Positions 1 through 9,046 are shown, counted from the first letter of the stretch. The stretch: 64,000 nt of DNA from Yinghuangia elevatio (GCF_040649515.1 NZ_JBEZFP010000037.1:1-64000); one strand, 5' to 3'. The notes: a model not told the origin generated them from the sequence alone. Made by a program: numbers and translations.

Positions 1-386
1 GGCCGCCCCCCCGGGTGACGACTACTCCATGCGCCGTCACCCGTCCTGGGCAATCGCGCGGATCGGAGTCAAGCGGACGCCGACGCCTGCCGATCGTGAG
101 GATGAATGCGTCCTGTGCGACCGTCCGCGACCGGCTGAAGGCCCGCGCGCGACCGCCGGACGACCGGCGGATGATCGAGGTGCGGTGTGACGGGCGGCCG
201 GGTGCGCGTGCAGTCGTTGGTCTGGTCGACGGGGTCCTTACCCGTCGCCACCCCCGCAGCGAGTGGCGAGACGCGGGGGTGCGGGGACGACGAGGGGGCC
301 GCGCCGGCCGCCGTACGTCCAGCCGTCGTCCGCCCGGGCGGCGCCGTGCGCGACGCCCTGATGCGCCTGCTGCCCCGGCCCCGGCG
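1..386. other. Left edge, no gene recognised
   Basis: No frame here gives a protein I recognise, and no frame keeps the G/C-ending codon pattern of its neighbours over the whole stretch. It probably holds the 3' flank of the MFS gene and part of a gene that starts outside the window. Confidence 0.4.
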
Positions 387-1922
387 TCAGGCGTCCGTGC
401 CGCGGTCGCCCGACACCGCCGGCAGCTTCGCGCCGGAGGGCGCCACCGGGACGGCCATCGCCGACCGCGGCCGAGCCCTGGGCAGCGCGAGCGCGGTGAG
501 CGACGCGCCGGCGGCGACCGCGCAGGCGATCCCGAAGATCAGCAGGTAGGCGTCCAGGTCGGCGAAGCGTACGCCGCCGGCGGTCATCGTCAGCTGGGTC
601 AGCACCACCGCGACGATCGTGCTCGACACGGCCTGCCCGATGGTGCGCATCAGGACGTTGAGGCCGGTCGCCGCGGCCGTCTGCTCCTGCGGGACCGCCT
701 GGATGATGAGCGTCGGCAGCGCCGAGTAGGCCAGCGTCGTACCGAGCGAGCACAGCGACGCGCCGAGGGTGATCGTCCACAACTGCTCGCTGGTGAACAC
801 CCGGAACAGGTACGCCGCGGAGATCACCGCCGTGCCGAGCGCCAGCGTCACCCGCGCGCCGCGCGCGTCCGACAACCGGGCGGACAGCGGGGACAGCAGC
901 ACCATGATCACGCCGCCCGGCAGCAGGCACAGGCTCGCGACCACCGCCGATTCGCCCAGCCCGTACCCGGTGATCTCGGGGGCCTGGACAAGCTGTGCCG
1001 TCGCGAGCCAGTTGGCGTAGAACGCCATGCCGGTCAGCAGCGCCGCGATGTGCGGCAGCAGCACCGTGCGGCGGGCGGCCAGCCGCAGGTCGACCACCGG
1101 CTCGCGGGTGCGCAGTTGGTGCCACCCCCAGACGAGGAGCACCAGCACGCCGCCGCCCGCGAGTGAGGGCACGACGGGGGACGTCCAGCCCCACTCGCCG
1201 CCCTTGGACGCGGCGAGCAGGATGGCCACCAGCCCGGCGCCCAGCAGCACGGTGCCGACGATGTCGAAGCGCCCGGGGGTGCGTACCGGCGATTCCGGGA
1301 CCACCAGCCAGGCCGCGGCGAAGCCGGCGAGGCCGAGCCCGGTGGTCACCCAGAACATGGTGTGCCAGTCGGCGTGCTCGACGACCACCGAGGCCAGCGG
1401 CAGGCCGAAGGCCGCGCCGAGCCCGACCGTGGAGCTCATCAGCGCGGCGGCGGACCCGACCCGGTGCGGCGGCAGTTCGTCGCGCAGGATGCTGGTGGCC
1501 AGCGAGACGACGACGGCCGCGGTGCCCTGGAGCGCACGGGCCGCGATCAGCACGCGGATGTCGCTGGTCACCGCGCAGAGTGCCGAGCCGACCGTCATGG
1601 TGGCGAGCGAGCCGAGCAGGACGCGGCGCTTGCCGTACATGTCGCCCGCCCGCCCGAGCACCGGGTTGAGCACCGCGCCGGTCACCAGGGTCGCGGTGAG
1701 CATCCAGCTGACGGTGGCCGGTGAGGAGCCGGTCTGCGCGGGCAGGTCGGGCAGCAGCGGTACGACGACGGTCTGCATGAGGGCCATGAGCACCCCCGCG
1801 AACGCGAGGACCGGGACGATCAGCCGCTCACGGAGGCTCCGCTCGCCCCGCCGTGTCCGCCGACTCGTGTCCACTACCGCTCCGTCCCCGCCGCCGGGGC
1901 GCGGGCCGCGGCGGACGATCAT
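387..1922 (-). CDS. MFS drug exporter, DHA2-like
   Basis: A 511-residue polytopic membrane protein of the major facilitator superfamily, probably a proton-coupled drug or metabolite exporter in the plasma membrane. After a basic N-terminal tail of about 35 residues come hydrophobic segments through the whole length. The motif-A region reads GRAGDMYGKRR near residue 90, and a proline/glycine-rich motif C-like stretch follows (residues 150-190). The length suits the 14-helix DHA2 family. The start is the first ATG of the frame; an internal start after the basic tail is possible. The gene stands alone, and a dyad CTGACG-ATC-CGTCAG lies about 60 bp upstream, so a TetR-type repressor may control it, but no TetR gene is adjacent. 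Substrate unknown. Confidence 0.88.
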   Translation of the reverse strand: MIVRRGPRPGGGDGAVVDTSRRTRRGERSLRERLIVPVLAFAGVLMALMQTVVVPLLPDLPAQTGSSPATVSWMLTATLVTGAVLNPVLGRAGDMYGKRRVLLGSLATMTVGSALCAVTSDIRVLIAARALQGTAAVVVSLATSILRDELPPHRVGSAAALMSSTVGLGAAFGLPLASVVVEHADWHTMFWVTTGLGLAGFAAAWLVVPESPVRTPGRFDIVGTVLLGAGLVAILLAASKGGEWGWTSPVVPSLAGGGVLVLLVWGWHQLRTREPVVDLRLAARRTVLLPHIAALLTGMAFYANWLATAQLVQAPEITGYGLGESAVVASLCLLPGGVIMVLLSPLSARLSDARGARVTLALGTAVISAAYLFRVFTSEQLWTITLGASLCSLGTTLAYSALPTLIIQAVPQEQTAAATGLNVLMRTIGQAVSSTIVAVVLTQLTMTAGGVRFADLDAYLLIFGIACAVAAGASLTALALPRARPRSAMAVPVAPSGAKLPAVSGDRGTDA

Positions 1923-1980
1923 GCCCGCAAGCGAACATAGGGAACGTCCGGGAGTGCAGCAATGCTCCGCGGCAAAGAAT

Positions 1981-1995
1981 CTGACGATCCGTCAG
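1981..1995. promoter_or_regulatory. Dyad CTGACG-N3-CGTCAG upstream of MFS gene
   Basis: Perfect 6-bp arms with a 3-bp spacer in the leader of the exporter gene. TetR-family repressors often bind such sites. No cognate regulator is seen next to it. Confidence 0.4.
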
Positions 1996-2059
1996 GTAAT
2001 TCTCCTCACAGGTGTGCTGCGACACCCGCCCGGGGTGCGCCCCGCATCACCGCCCCGCA

Positions 2060-3019
2060 TCACCGCGCCGCGTCGCGGCGGTTGCGGGCGAGCACCGAGA
2101 GCAGCTCGTACGCGGTGTGCGCGGCGGCCACGCCGGTCAGTTCCGCGTGGTCGTACGCCGGGGCCACCTCGACGATGTCCGCCCCCACCACGTCCAGCCC
2201 GACCAGCCCGCGCAGCGTGCCCAGGAGCTCGCGGCTGGTCAGCCCGCCCGCCTCGGGAGTGCCGGTGCCGGGAGCGTGCGCGGGGTCCAGGACGTCGATG
2301 TCCACCGACACGTACACCGGGCCGTCGCCCAGCCGGGCCCGCATCCGCTCGACCACCGACGCGACCGTGGCGTCCTGGTAGTCGTCGCTGTGCACGACCT
2401 GGAAACCGAGGACCCCGTCGTCGGTGAGGTCCGCCGGACTGTAGAGCGGCCCGCGGATGCCGACGTGCAGGCAGCGCCGCGGATCGAGCAGGCCCTCCTC
2501 GGCGGCCCGCCGGAACGGCGTCCCGTGGGTGTACGGCTGGCCGAAGTACGTGTCCCAGGTGTCCAGGTGCGCGTCGAAGTGCACGACGCCGATCGGGCCG
2601 TGCTCGGCCGCCGCGGCGCGCAGCAGCGGCAGCGCGATGGTGTGGTCCCCGCCGATCGTCAGCAGCCGGGTGCCCTGCGCGGCGAACACGCGCGCGGCGT
2701 TCTCGACCGCGGCGATCGCCTCGGCGATGTCGAACGGGTTGACCGCGATGTCGCCCGCGTCCGCCACCTGGAGCTCGGCGAACGGGGAGACGTCGAGCGC
2801 CGGGTTGTACGGGCGCAGCAGCTTCGACGACGCCCGTACGTGCGCCGGCCCGAAGCGGGCGCCCGGCCGGTAGCTGACGCCGCTGTCGAACGGCACCCCC
2901 ACGACGGCGACGTCCACATGGTCCACCTCGTCGGCGCGCGGCAGCCGGGCGAAGGTGGCGGGTCCGGCGAAGCGCGGCACACGGGTCGCGTCGATCGAGC
3001 CGAGGGGCGTGGAGCTCAT
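2060..3019 (-). CDS. Ureohydrolase (agmatinase/guanidinobutyrase family)
   Basis: A 319-residue arginase-superfamily enzyme that hydrolyses a guanidino group to urea and an amine. The binuclear manganese ligands are all present: GGDH at 123-126, D149-A-H151-L-D153, and D240-I-D242 in SVDIDVLDP. The stretch HGTPFRRAAEEGLLDP is characteristic of agmatinases and guanidinobutyrases rather than arginases. The start at 3019 is chosen over longer in-frame starts because it has an upstream AAAGG and because residues before it are encoded by tandem repeat DNA. It lies downstream of the nitrilase and NCS1 permease genes on the same strand, so the substrate may be the compound imported by that permease. 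Agmatine, guanidinobutyrate and guanidinopropionate cannot be told apart from sequence. Confidence 0.9.
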   Translation of the reverse strand: MSSTPLGSIDATRVPRFAGPATFARLPRADEVDHVDVAVVGVPFDSGVSYRPGARFGPAHVRASSKLLRPYNPALDVSPFAELQVADAGDIAVNPFDIAEAIAAVENAARVFAAQGTRLLTIGGDHTIALPLLRAAAAEHGPIGVVHFDAHLDTWDTYFGQPYTHGTPFRRAAEEGLLDPRRCLHVGIRGPLYSPADLTDDGVLGFQVVHSDDYQDATVASVVERMRARLGDGPVYVSVDIDVLDPAHAPGTGTPEAGGLTSRELLGTLRGLVGLDVVGADIVEVAPAYDHAELTGVAAAHTAYELLSVLARNRRDAAR

Positions 3020-3090
3020 CGGAGTGCCTTTCGTGGTACTGGGTCGGTGCCGTGGTTGTCGCTGCGGCAACAGCCGGTGCCGCACGTTCG

Positions 3091-3160
3091 GTGCCGCGGT
3101 TGTGGTGCCGCGGTTGTGGTGCTGCGGTCGTGGTGCCGCGGTTGTCGTCCCGCGGTGTCC
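3091..3160. repeat. 14-bp tandem repeat, about five units
   Basis: Units of the form GTGCCGCGGTTGTG begin at 3091, 3105, 3119 (two changes), 3133 and 3147 (degenerate). The array fills most of the gap between the nitrilase stop and the ureohydrolase start, so it would lie in the leader of the ureohydrolase message. Confidence 0.8.
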
Positions 3161-3162
3161 GG

Positions 3163-4095
3163 TCAGGATGCGGTCGGCGGCGGTGTTCCGAGGACCGGGC
3201 CGTACAACTCGGGCCTGCGGTCGGCGAACACGTCGTTGAGCGAGCCGATGCGCTTGTCGCGGGCCTCCGCCAGGGCGCACCGGGCGAGCAGCAGGCGCTC
3301 CTCGCCGGGGTACGGGCCCGCCAGCGGGAACCCGTCGGCGTCGGTGATCACCGAGCCGCCCACCCAGTCCGTGCCGCGCTCCGGCCCGACTCGGTCGCAG
3401 GCCGCGACGAACATGCGGTTGACCGCCGCGTCCGCCTGGACGCGGACGACCTCGGCCGGACGCTCACCGGCAGGCCGCGGGTAGTACGGCCAGTTCACGG
3501 GCGCGCACAGCAGGTCCGCGCCCCCGAGCGCGACGAGCCGCACCCACTCGGGGAACTCCACGTCGTAGCAGACCAGCACGCCGATCCGGCCGAACGCGGT
3601 CTCGACGACCGGGGGAGCCTCGTCGCCGGGGACGAACATCTCCGCCTCCCGGCCCCACAGGTGGGCCTTGCGGTAGACGGCGCGCACACCCGAAGCGTCC
3701 ACGACCACCGCCGAGTTGTGTACCGTCCCGTCGGGCGCGCGCTCGCACAGGCCGCCCACGACGACCAGGCCGTGCCGGCGGGCGGCGTCCGCCCAGGCTT
3801 CGGCGGTCGGGCCCGTCGTGGCGGACTCCGCCAGCGCCGCGGCCTCCGCGGCGTCGCGCAAAACGTAGCCGCTGTTCGCCAGTTCGGGGAGCACGACGAC
3901 CTGGGCGCCCGCCGCCGCGGCGCGCTCGACCGCGTCGACGGTGGTACGCCGGTTCGCCTCCGGCTCGCCGACGACCGGCGCGATCTGGGCGCAGGCCACC
4001 ATGACAACCGCAGGAGCCGCCGGGTCCATCGTCCGGTCCGCGACCGGGTCCACCACGTCGAACTGCACGTCGTCGGCCAAACCAGCCACCCTCAT
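3163..4095 (-). CDS. Nitrilase-superfamily amidohydrolase
   Basis: A 310-residue carbon-nitrogen hydrolase, likely cytosolic, cleaving an amide, carbamoyl or ureido C-N bond. The catalytic triad is visible: E71 in VVLPELANSG, K143 in YRKAHLW, and C176 in VLVCYDVEFPE. Length and spacing fit the N-carbamoylputrescine amidase / omega-amidase-like branches. The start ATG overlaps the permease stop by ATGA, so the two are probably translationally coupled; the first 30 residues are not conserved-looking, and a start at M23 or M32 is possible. Sitting between an NCS1 permease and a ureohydrolase, it probably takes part in breakdown of one nitrogen compound. Exact substrate unknown. Confidence 0.88.
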   Translation of the reverse strand: MRVAGLADDVQFDVVDPVADRTMDPAAPAVVMVACAQIAPVVGEPEANRRTTVDAVERAAAAGAQVVVLPELANSGYVLRDAAEAAALAESATTGPTAEAWADAARRHGLVVVGGLCERAPDGTVHNSAVVVDASGVRAVYRKAHLWGREAEMFVPGDEAPPVVETAFGRIGVLVCYDVEFPEWVRLVALGGADLLCAPVNWPYYPRPAGERPAEVVRVQADAAVNRMFVAACDRVGPERGTDWVGGSVITDADGFPLAGPYPGEERLLLARCALAEARDKRIGSLNDVFADRRPELYGPVLGTPPPTAS

Positions 4096-5582
4096 GTCAG
4101 TTCCGGAACGCGGTCGGCACGTGCGCCGCCCGCCGGGGTGCCCTCGTGCGGCACCGGGTCCGGAACATCCGGCTCCTCCAACTCCATGCCCCGGCACAGC
4201 ACCACGTACAACACGCCGGACACGACCAGGCCGACCGCGAACGACACGTCCGCACCGCCCAGCTCCTCGGCCACCGGGCCGGTGAAGAACGTGGTGGCGA
4301 AGAAGGGCACCATGGCCGCGAAGCCGACCGCGTACGCCGTCATGCCGCGCCACGACCAGTTCCCGTAGGGGCCGTTCGGGTCGAAGATCGCCGTGATGGA
4401 GTAACGGCCCCGCCGCACGAAGTAGAAGTCGGTGAGGTTCACCGCCGTCCACGGGACCAGGAAGTAGAGCATCATCAGGACGAAGTCGTTGAAGTTGCCC
4501 AGGTAGTCGTCGGGCAGCGCGAGCGCGGTCACGAAGACCACCACCGCGATGGCCGAGATGCCCGCGATCCGCACGCGCACCGTCGGCCGCACCGGGCGGA
4601 ACGCGTCGACCGCGCTGGTCGTGGTGAGCATGGCGCCGTACGCGTTGACCGCCATGATCCCCACCAGCGCCACCGACGACAGCAGCACGGCGAACGTGCC
4701 GAACCCGGGGACGATGTCGTTGCCCACCTGGCGCACCGCCGCGATGGCGCCGGGCTCGGGCAGCGCCGACGCGATGAGCGCGCCGAGCGACATCAGCCAC
4801 GCCGCGGAACCGGCCGCGCCGGCGTACGTCCACCAGATCACCTTGCGGGCCGGGACGTCGGCGGGCAGGTAGCGGGAGTAGTCGGAGACGTACACGGCAT
4901 AGCTGATCTGGTAGCCCGCGGCTGCCGAGAACACGATCAGGAACGACGTCCAGTCCCAGCCGCCCCCGCCCGCCGGGGACTGCACGTCGAGGTTCACCGC
5001 GGCGCCGACGGTCAGAACGCCGAAGACCGCGATGAGCACATAGGTCAGCCAGCGCTGCACCAGATGCAGCAGGTCGTGTCCGACGATCGCGAGGACGACG
5101 GCGACCGCGATGAGGACCACGTACCAGAAGACCTTGCCGCCGGGCAGCACGGTCTGCAGGCCCTCGGTCGCGAGGATCACGTTGAAGACGTTGAAGCCGA
5201 CGTACACGAACACGACGGCGGCGAACGGCAGGATCGCACCGCGCAGACCGAACTGCGCCCGCGACTGGATCATCTGCGGCAGGCCCATGCGCGGGCCCTG
5301 GTTGGCGTGGAAGGCCATGAAGAAGGTGCCGAAGCAGGCGCCGAGCACCACCGCGAGCACCGACCAGCCCAGCGAGAGCCCGAGCGACGGGCCCAGGAAG
5401 CCGGTCACCATGGTGGTCAGCACGAAGTTGCCGGTGAACCAGAACGGGCCCTGGTGCCACACCTTGCCGTGCCGCTCGTCGGCGGGCACGTAGTCGATCG
5501 ACCGGGTCTCGACCAGGCTGTCGACCCGTCCGGCGCCGGCGCCTCTCACCGGCCCGTCCGCGGCGCGTGCGGTGGCATCCAT
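4092..5582 (-). CDS. NCS1-family nucleobase/cation symporter
   Basis: A 496-residue inner-membrane transporter with about 12 hydrophobic segments, of the NCS1 (purine, cytosine, allantoin or hydantoin permease) family. Typical features are the helix-1 stretch GPFWFTGNFVLTTMVTG near residue 50, the FGLRGAILPF region, and the TDFYFVRRGRY stretch near residue 400. The start ATG has AGGAGA eight bases upstream. It is the first gene of a three-gene minus-strand run, and the PucR-type regulator is divergent 105 bp away, which suggests substrate-responsive control. Whether it moves a purine, hydantoin or guanidino compound cannot be read from sequence. Confidence 0.9.
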   Translation of the reverse strand: MDATARAADGPVRGAGAGRVDSLVETRSIDYVPADERHGKVWHQGPFWFTGNFVLTTMVTGFLGPSLGLSLGWSVLAVVLGACFGTFFMAFHANQGPRMGLPQMIQSRAQFGLRGAILPFAAVVFVYVGFNVFNVILATEGLQTVLPGGKVFWYVVLIAVAVVLAIVGHDLLHLVQRWLTYVLIAVFGVLTVGAAVNLDVQSPAGGGGWDWTSFLIVFSAAAGYQISYAVYVSDYSRYLPADVPARKVIWWTYAGAAGSAAWLMSLGALIASALPEPGAIAAVRQVGNDIVPGFGTFAVLLSSVALVGIMAVNAYGAMLTTTSAVDAFRPVRPTVRVRIAGISAIAVVVFVTALALPDDYLGNFNDFVLMMLYFLVPWTAVNLTDFYFVRRGRYSITAIFDPNGPYGNWSWRGMTAYAVGFAAMVPFFATTFFTGPVAEELGGADVSFAVGLVVSGVLYVVLCRGMELEEPDVPDPVPHEGTPAGGARADRVPELT

Positions 5583-5678
5583 ACAGATCTCCTGGGGTGC
5601 GCGGGGTGGGACCGTGCGACCGTACGCCCGCTTCTCAACCGTAAACGATCGATGGAATGTCGAAACTGCGCGAAGCTG

Positions 5679-5695
5679 ATGGACAATATGTCCAT
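5679..5695. promoter_or_regulatory. Dyad ATGGACA-N3-TGTCCAT at PucR gene start
   Basis: A perfect 7-bp inverted repeat with a 3-bp spacer covers the likely start codons of the PucR gene and lies about 100 bp from the permease start. It is a plausible autoregulatory operator. Confidence 0.45.
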
Positions 5696-7298
5696 GCATC
5701 CCACGGACGACACGCTGCGCATCGCCGACCTCGTGGCGATCCCGGAACTGCGCCTCGCCGTCGCCGCCGGGGGCGCGAACCTGGACCGGCCGGTCGAGGC
5801 GGCCCACGTCTCCGAGCTGCTGACCCCCGGCCAGTGGCTCCAGGGCGGCGAGCTGCTGATGACCATCGGGCTGCTGCTCCCGATGACCGACGAGGCCTGC
5901 GCGGCGTACGTGCGCGACGCGGCCGCCGACGGCGCCGGGGCCTGCGGCCTGGTCCTCGGCCTCGGGCACGAGCTGCCCCACCAGAGCCCGCCCGCCCCGC
6001 TGGTCCGGGCGGCGCGGGCGGCCGGGATGCCGCTGCTCACCGTCCCCGACGAGGTCCCCTTCATCGCCGTCACCAAAGCGGTGTTCGAGGCCCGGGCGGC
6101 CCTGCGCCGACGTGCGCTGGAACGCGCCTTCGAGGCACAACGCAGGCTGACCACCGCCGCCGCGTCGGGCCAGGGCCTCGCCGCGACGCTGCGCGCGTGG
6201 GCCGCCGCGACCGGGGCGGACGCGCTCGTCACCGACCCCCTCGGCCGCCTCATCGCCGATGCCGCGCGGGACCCTGAGAGCCTGCTCGGCGAAGCCGAGG
6301 ACCTGGTGCGGCGGGTCGCGGCGCGCGGGCTGCACGGCAGCGGAAGCAGCACCGCCGGCTCGGCGGAAGGCACCGCGGTACGCATCGAGGTGCTGCCGCT
6401 CGGCGCCGAACGCCTGCGCGGCCTCCTGGTCCTCGCCGGCCGCATCGACGCCGACGCGCGCCTGCTCGCCTCAGGGCTGGTGTCCCTCTTGTCCCTCGAA
6501 CTGGAGCGGCGCCACCTCGCCGACGAACCGGTACGCCGCCGCCGCGCCGCGCTGCTCGGCCGGCTGCTCGCCCCGGACACCACGCCGGAACGGGCCCGGG
6601 ACGTCCTGGCGGCCGCGGGCCTCGCCGCCGAGACGGTGCGGGGCTTCGCCGTCGAAAGCACCGGGGCCGCAGGGGCCCCGGAGCGGAGGCCGTCGGGTGG
6701 GAGCGGCACCGGCGGCGAAGTCGGTGGGGAGGGGCCCGAGGCGGCCAAGGGCACCGACCTCGCGGCCGACCTCGCCCTCGCCATCCCCGGCGGCCTGGTG
6801 CGGGTCGTCGGCAACCTGGTGGAGGCGGTGTGCGGCGGCGACCTCGACGTCTTCGACGTCCTCGCACGGTTCGCGCCGGGCGCCGCGGCCGGAATCGGGC
6901 CGCTCACCGCACCCGAGGACGCGTCCTTCTCGATGCGCGGCGCCCGCGCGCTGGTGCCGCTCAGCCGCCGGGCGGGCCGTCCCGTCGAGAACGAACGCGG
7001 TGCGTCGAGCGACCTGTTGCTCTCGCTTGCCGACCGCCGGGCGCTCACCGGATTCGCCGACGCCGTCCTCGGCCCGCTCGAACACGCCGACGGCAACGGC
7101 GAGTTGACCGCGACGCTGGAAGCCTGGCTGGAGGCGGGCGGGTCCTGGGACGAGGCCGGCCGCCGCCTGGCCGTCCACCGGCACACCGTGCGCAACCGCG
7201 TGGACAAGGCGATGGCCGCCACCGGCCGCCGCCTCGACGACGGCGGCGACCGGTTCGACCTGTGGCTCGCGCTGCGCATCCGGCGCCAGGGCGGGTGA
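5688..7298 (+). CDS. PucR-family transcriptional regulator
   Basis: A roughly 536-residue activator or repressor of the PucR/CdaR family. The N-terminal PucR domain covers about residues 1-130 (LRIADLVAIPELRLAVAAGG and the GGELLMTIG stretch), a poorly conserved middle follows, and the C-terminal PucR-type helix-turn-helix is at about 480-530 (GSWDEAGRRLAVHRHTVRNRV). In-frame ATGs at 5652, 5679, 5688 and 5694 compete and none has a strong ribosome binding site; a perfect dyad overlaps the last three, so the true start may be at 5694 or later. It is divergent from the NCS1 permease operon, which it most likely regulates in response to the imported compound. Confidence 0.85.
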   Translation: MSMHPTDDTLRIADLVAIPELRLAVAAGGANLDRPVEAAHVSELLTPGQWLQGGELLMTIGLLLPMTDEACAAYVRDAAADGAGACGLVLGLGHELPHQSPPAPLVRAARAAGMPLLTVPDEVPFIAVTKAVFEARAALRRRALERAFEAQRRLTTAAASGQGLAATLRAWAAATGADALVTDPLGRLIADAARDPESLLGEAEDLVRRVAARGLHGSGSSTAGSAEGTAVRIEVLPLGAERLRGLLVLAGRIDADARLLASGLVSLLSLELERRHLADEPVRRRRAALLGRLLAPDTTPERARDVLAAAGLAAETVRGFAVESTGAAGAPERRPSGGSGTGGEVGGEGPEAAKGTDLAADLALAIPGGLVRVVGNLVEAVCGGDLDVFDVLARFAPGAAAGIGPLTAPEDASFSMRGARALVPLSRRAGRPVENERGASSDLLLSLADRRALTGFADAVLGPLEHADGNGELTATLEAWLEAGGSWDEAGRRLAVHRHTVRNRVDKAMAATGRRLDDGGDRFDLWLALRIRRQGG

Positions 7299-7330
7299 CC
7301 TGGACATACCGGGCGTTTGGCGGCCGAATG

Positions 7331-7834
7331 TCAGGAGCTGAACGCGGACCTCGCAGCGAATGCGGGCCTAGGCTGCGGGATGCGCGAGGGCAGGACGATC
7401 ATGTCGTGCGGGACGTACTTGTACCCGACCCGGCGTACCGTCGCGAGGCGGTCGCGGTGTCGTGCGCCCAATTTGCGGCGCAGGCGCGCTATGTGGACGT
7501 CCACGGTCCGTCCGCCGCCGGCCTCGGGGTAGCCCCACACCGTCTCCATGAGCTGGCGGCGCGAGAAGACCTGGCGCGGGTGCAGCAGGAGGTGCGCCAG
7601 CAACTCGAACTCCAGGAAGGTCAGTTCGAGCGTCGACGAGCCGACGGCCACGGTCCGTTCGTCAAGGCTGACCCGCAACCCGTCGTCGACCAGCTCCCCT
7701 TCGGTCACCCGTCGCCCGCTCGAACCGCGCGGACGCTGCGGCGACGCCGCGACTGCGCCGGGCGGGCCGGCGAGTGGCCGCAGGCGCCGCTCGGCGACGG
7801 AGGCCAGGGCCGCGCGTGTGGGTGCATGCGTCAT
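7331..7834 (-). CDS. Stand-alone OmpR/PhoB-type winged-helix protein
   Basis: A 167-residue protein with a C-terminal OmpR/PhoB winged helix (about residues 65-145): LTFLEFELLAHLLLHPRQVFSRRQL, then the recognition stretch RTVDVHIARLRRKLG and the wing VRRVGYKYV. There is no receiver domain; the first 60 residues are low in order. Such receiver-less forms are common in streptomycetes and may be regulated by abundance. The ATG at 7834 has GGGAGA about 12 bases upstream; the longer frame upstream is not coding-like. Targets unknown. Confidence 0.8.
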   Translation of the reverse strand: MTHAPTRAALASVAERRLRPLAGPPGAVAASPQRPRGSSGRRVTEGELVDDGLRVSLDERTVAVGSSTLELTFLEFELLAHLLLHPRQVFSRRQLMETVWGYPEAGGGRTVDVHIARLRRKLGARHRDRLATVRRVGYKYVPHDMIVLPSRIPQPRPAFAARSAFSS

Positions 7835-8220
7835 GGCGCTGTGTCTCCCTAGGGAAGGCCCGCGCTCCGCAACGCGTACGCGGGGCCGCCGGGACGAGCC
7901 GGCCCCTTGGTCGTAGCGCCCGGTGGCAGAGGCAGTTCGGTACGGGGGAGCACTACAGGAGCCGCCGGAGCGTATTCGGCCCGGCGGCGTCCACGGTAAG
8001 TAGCCGATTCGGCACCGTTCGCGCAGCATCGCGTCACATCCCCCGTGTCTGTGACGCCCAGTCAAACAAACATCACTTTGGGTGTCCAGAGGGCGATTGC
8101 GCTCCCGACGCTCGACGTCCCGCGCAGCCGCACGCCCCGTCCACGACGTTCCATGAGGCGGCACGAGGCGGGACGAGAAAGCACGAGATGGCACGAAACC
8201 GGTGCCAAGGCCACGCGACG

Positions 8221-8547
8221 TCAGCCGCGGCCCAGTGCGGACGAGAGCTGCTTCTTGGTCATCTTGGAACGGCCCTTGACATTGCGCCGCTTGGCCTCGG
8301 CGTACAGCTGGTCCTTCGTCGGACCGCCGGACCCGCTGTGCGACCGCAGCCCGCCGCGCCGACCGGACGAGATGTCACGGGTCGAGGACTTGCTCGCGGT
8401 CTTCGACTCGCCGTGCCGGGCGCGCTCCTTGTTCACCGTGCGGGCGGCGATCTCCTCGGCGCGCTTGCGGCTCTCGCCGCGGTCGAGGGCGCTGTCCTTG
8501 ATGTGCTCGTACTGGCGTTCCCTCTTGGGGCTGGATCCGCGGGGCAT
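8221..8547 (-). CDS. Small Lys/Arg-rich protein with a SAP/Rho-N-like C terminus
   Basis: A 108-residue, strongly charged protein of a type often labelled plasmid stabilisation protein in streptomycetes. The N-terminal half is rich in Arg, Glu and Lys (KRERQYEHIKDSALDRGESR), the middle is Ser/Gly-rich, and the C terminus (TKDQLYAEAKRRNVKGRSKM followed by TKKQL) resembles a short nucleic-acid binding SAP/Rho-N helix pair. A clear GAGGAG precedes the ATG. A role with DNA or stress is plausible but unproven. Confidence 0.75.
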   Translation of the reverse strand: MPRGSSPKRERQYEHIKDSALDRGESRKRAEEIAARTVNKERARHGESKTASKSSTRDISSGRRGGLRSHSGSGGPTKDQLYAEAKRRNVKGRSKMTKKQLSSALGRG

Positions 8548-8635
8548 GGTGGCCGCTCCTCTCCGTTTCGCCGCCGGGCATCGGGCGCCCGGACGGGTTC
8601 CGCAGGAGGCGGCTACCCCCGTCGACGGGACGCAA

Positions 8636-8917
8636 TCACGCCGCGCGGACGACCCTGCGCGCGATCCGCGGCCGGGTGCGGGCCCGCAGCAGGGCCCGGC
8701 GCTGCGGAGTCGTGTGCCCGCCCCAGACGCCCTGCGGCTGCTCGGTGGCGAGCGCCCACTCCAGGCACCGGGTCCGCACCGTACATGTGCCGCACACCCG
8801 CAGCGCGGCGTCGACCGCGCGCTGCTCGCGCGGCCCGCTCGTCTCCGTGTCCTCGAAGATCCCCGGGTCCGCGCTCCGGCACGCGGCCAGGACCATCCAG
8901 CGCATCGAGTCGCCCAT
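8636..8917 (-). CDS. WhiB-family iron-sulfur regulator
   Basis: A 93-residue WhiB-like protein. The four cluster ligands are C13, C42, C45 and C51 (the C-x2-C-x5-C signature reads CGTCTVRTRC), followed by the family turn GVWGG at 63-67 and an Arg-rich DNA-binding tail. These proteins bind a 4Fe-4S cluster, usually partner the housekeeping sigma factor, and regulate development, redox response or resistance. The subclass is not clear from sequence. An AAC(2')-I-like gene lies 3 kb away, but no link is shown. Confidence 0.92.
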   Translation of the reverse strand: MGDSMRWMVLAACRSADPGIFEDTETSGPREQRAVDAALRVCGTCTVRTRCLEWALATEQPQGVWGGHTTPQRRALLRARTRPRIARRVVRAA

Positions 8918-9046
8918 GCGTCACCCACCTCCGGCCAAGCGGTTGCCCGAAACATCCCGGCGCATGCGTCCGAATGCGTGGCCCGGTACGCCGAATGCCC
9001 TGCACCTGAGGAGAGTTCGCGCCTCGGCCCGGCCCGCTCGCCGACG

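Noticed and set aside
15..1194. Long plus-strand and alternative minus frames across the MFS gene
   Set aside because: They are Arg/Pro-rich shadows; only the 387-1922 frame gives a membrane protein with MFS motifs.
3091..3160. CRISPR array
   Set aside because: The repeats are directly adjacent 14-bp units with no spacers and no cas genes.
3052..4368. Plus-strand frame over the nitrilase gene
   Set aside because: Arg/His-rich shadow; the nitrilase triad is on the minus strand.
4146..5687. Very long plus-strand frame running into PucR
   Set aside because: The first 500 residues are His/Arg-rich antisense of the NCS1 permease; PucR starts near 5688.
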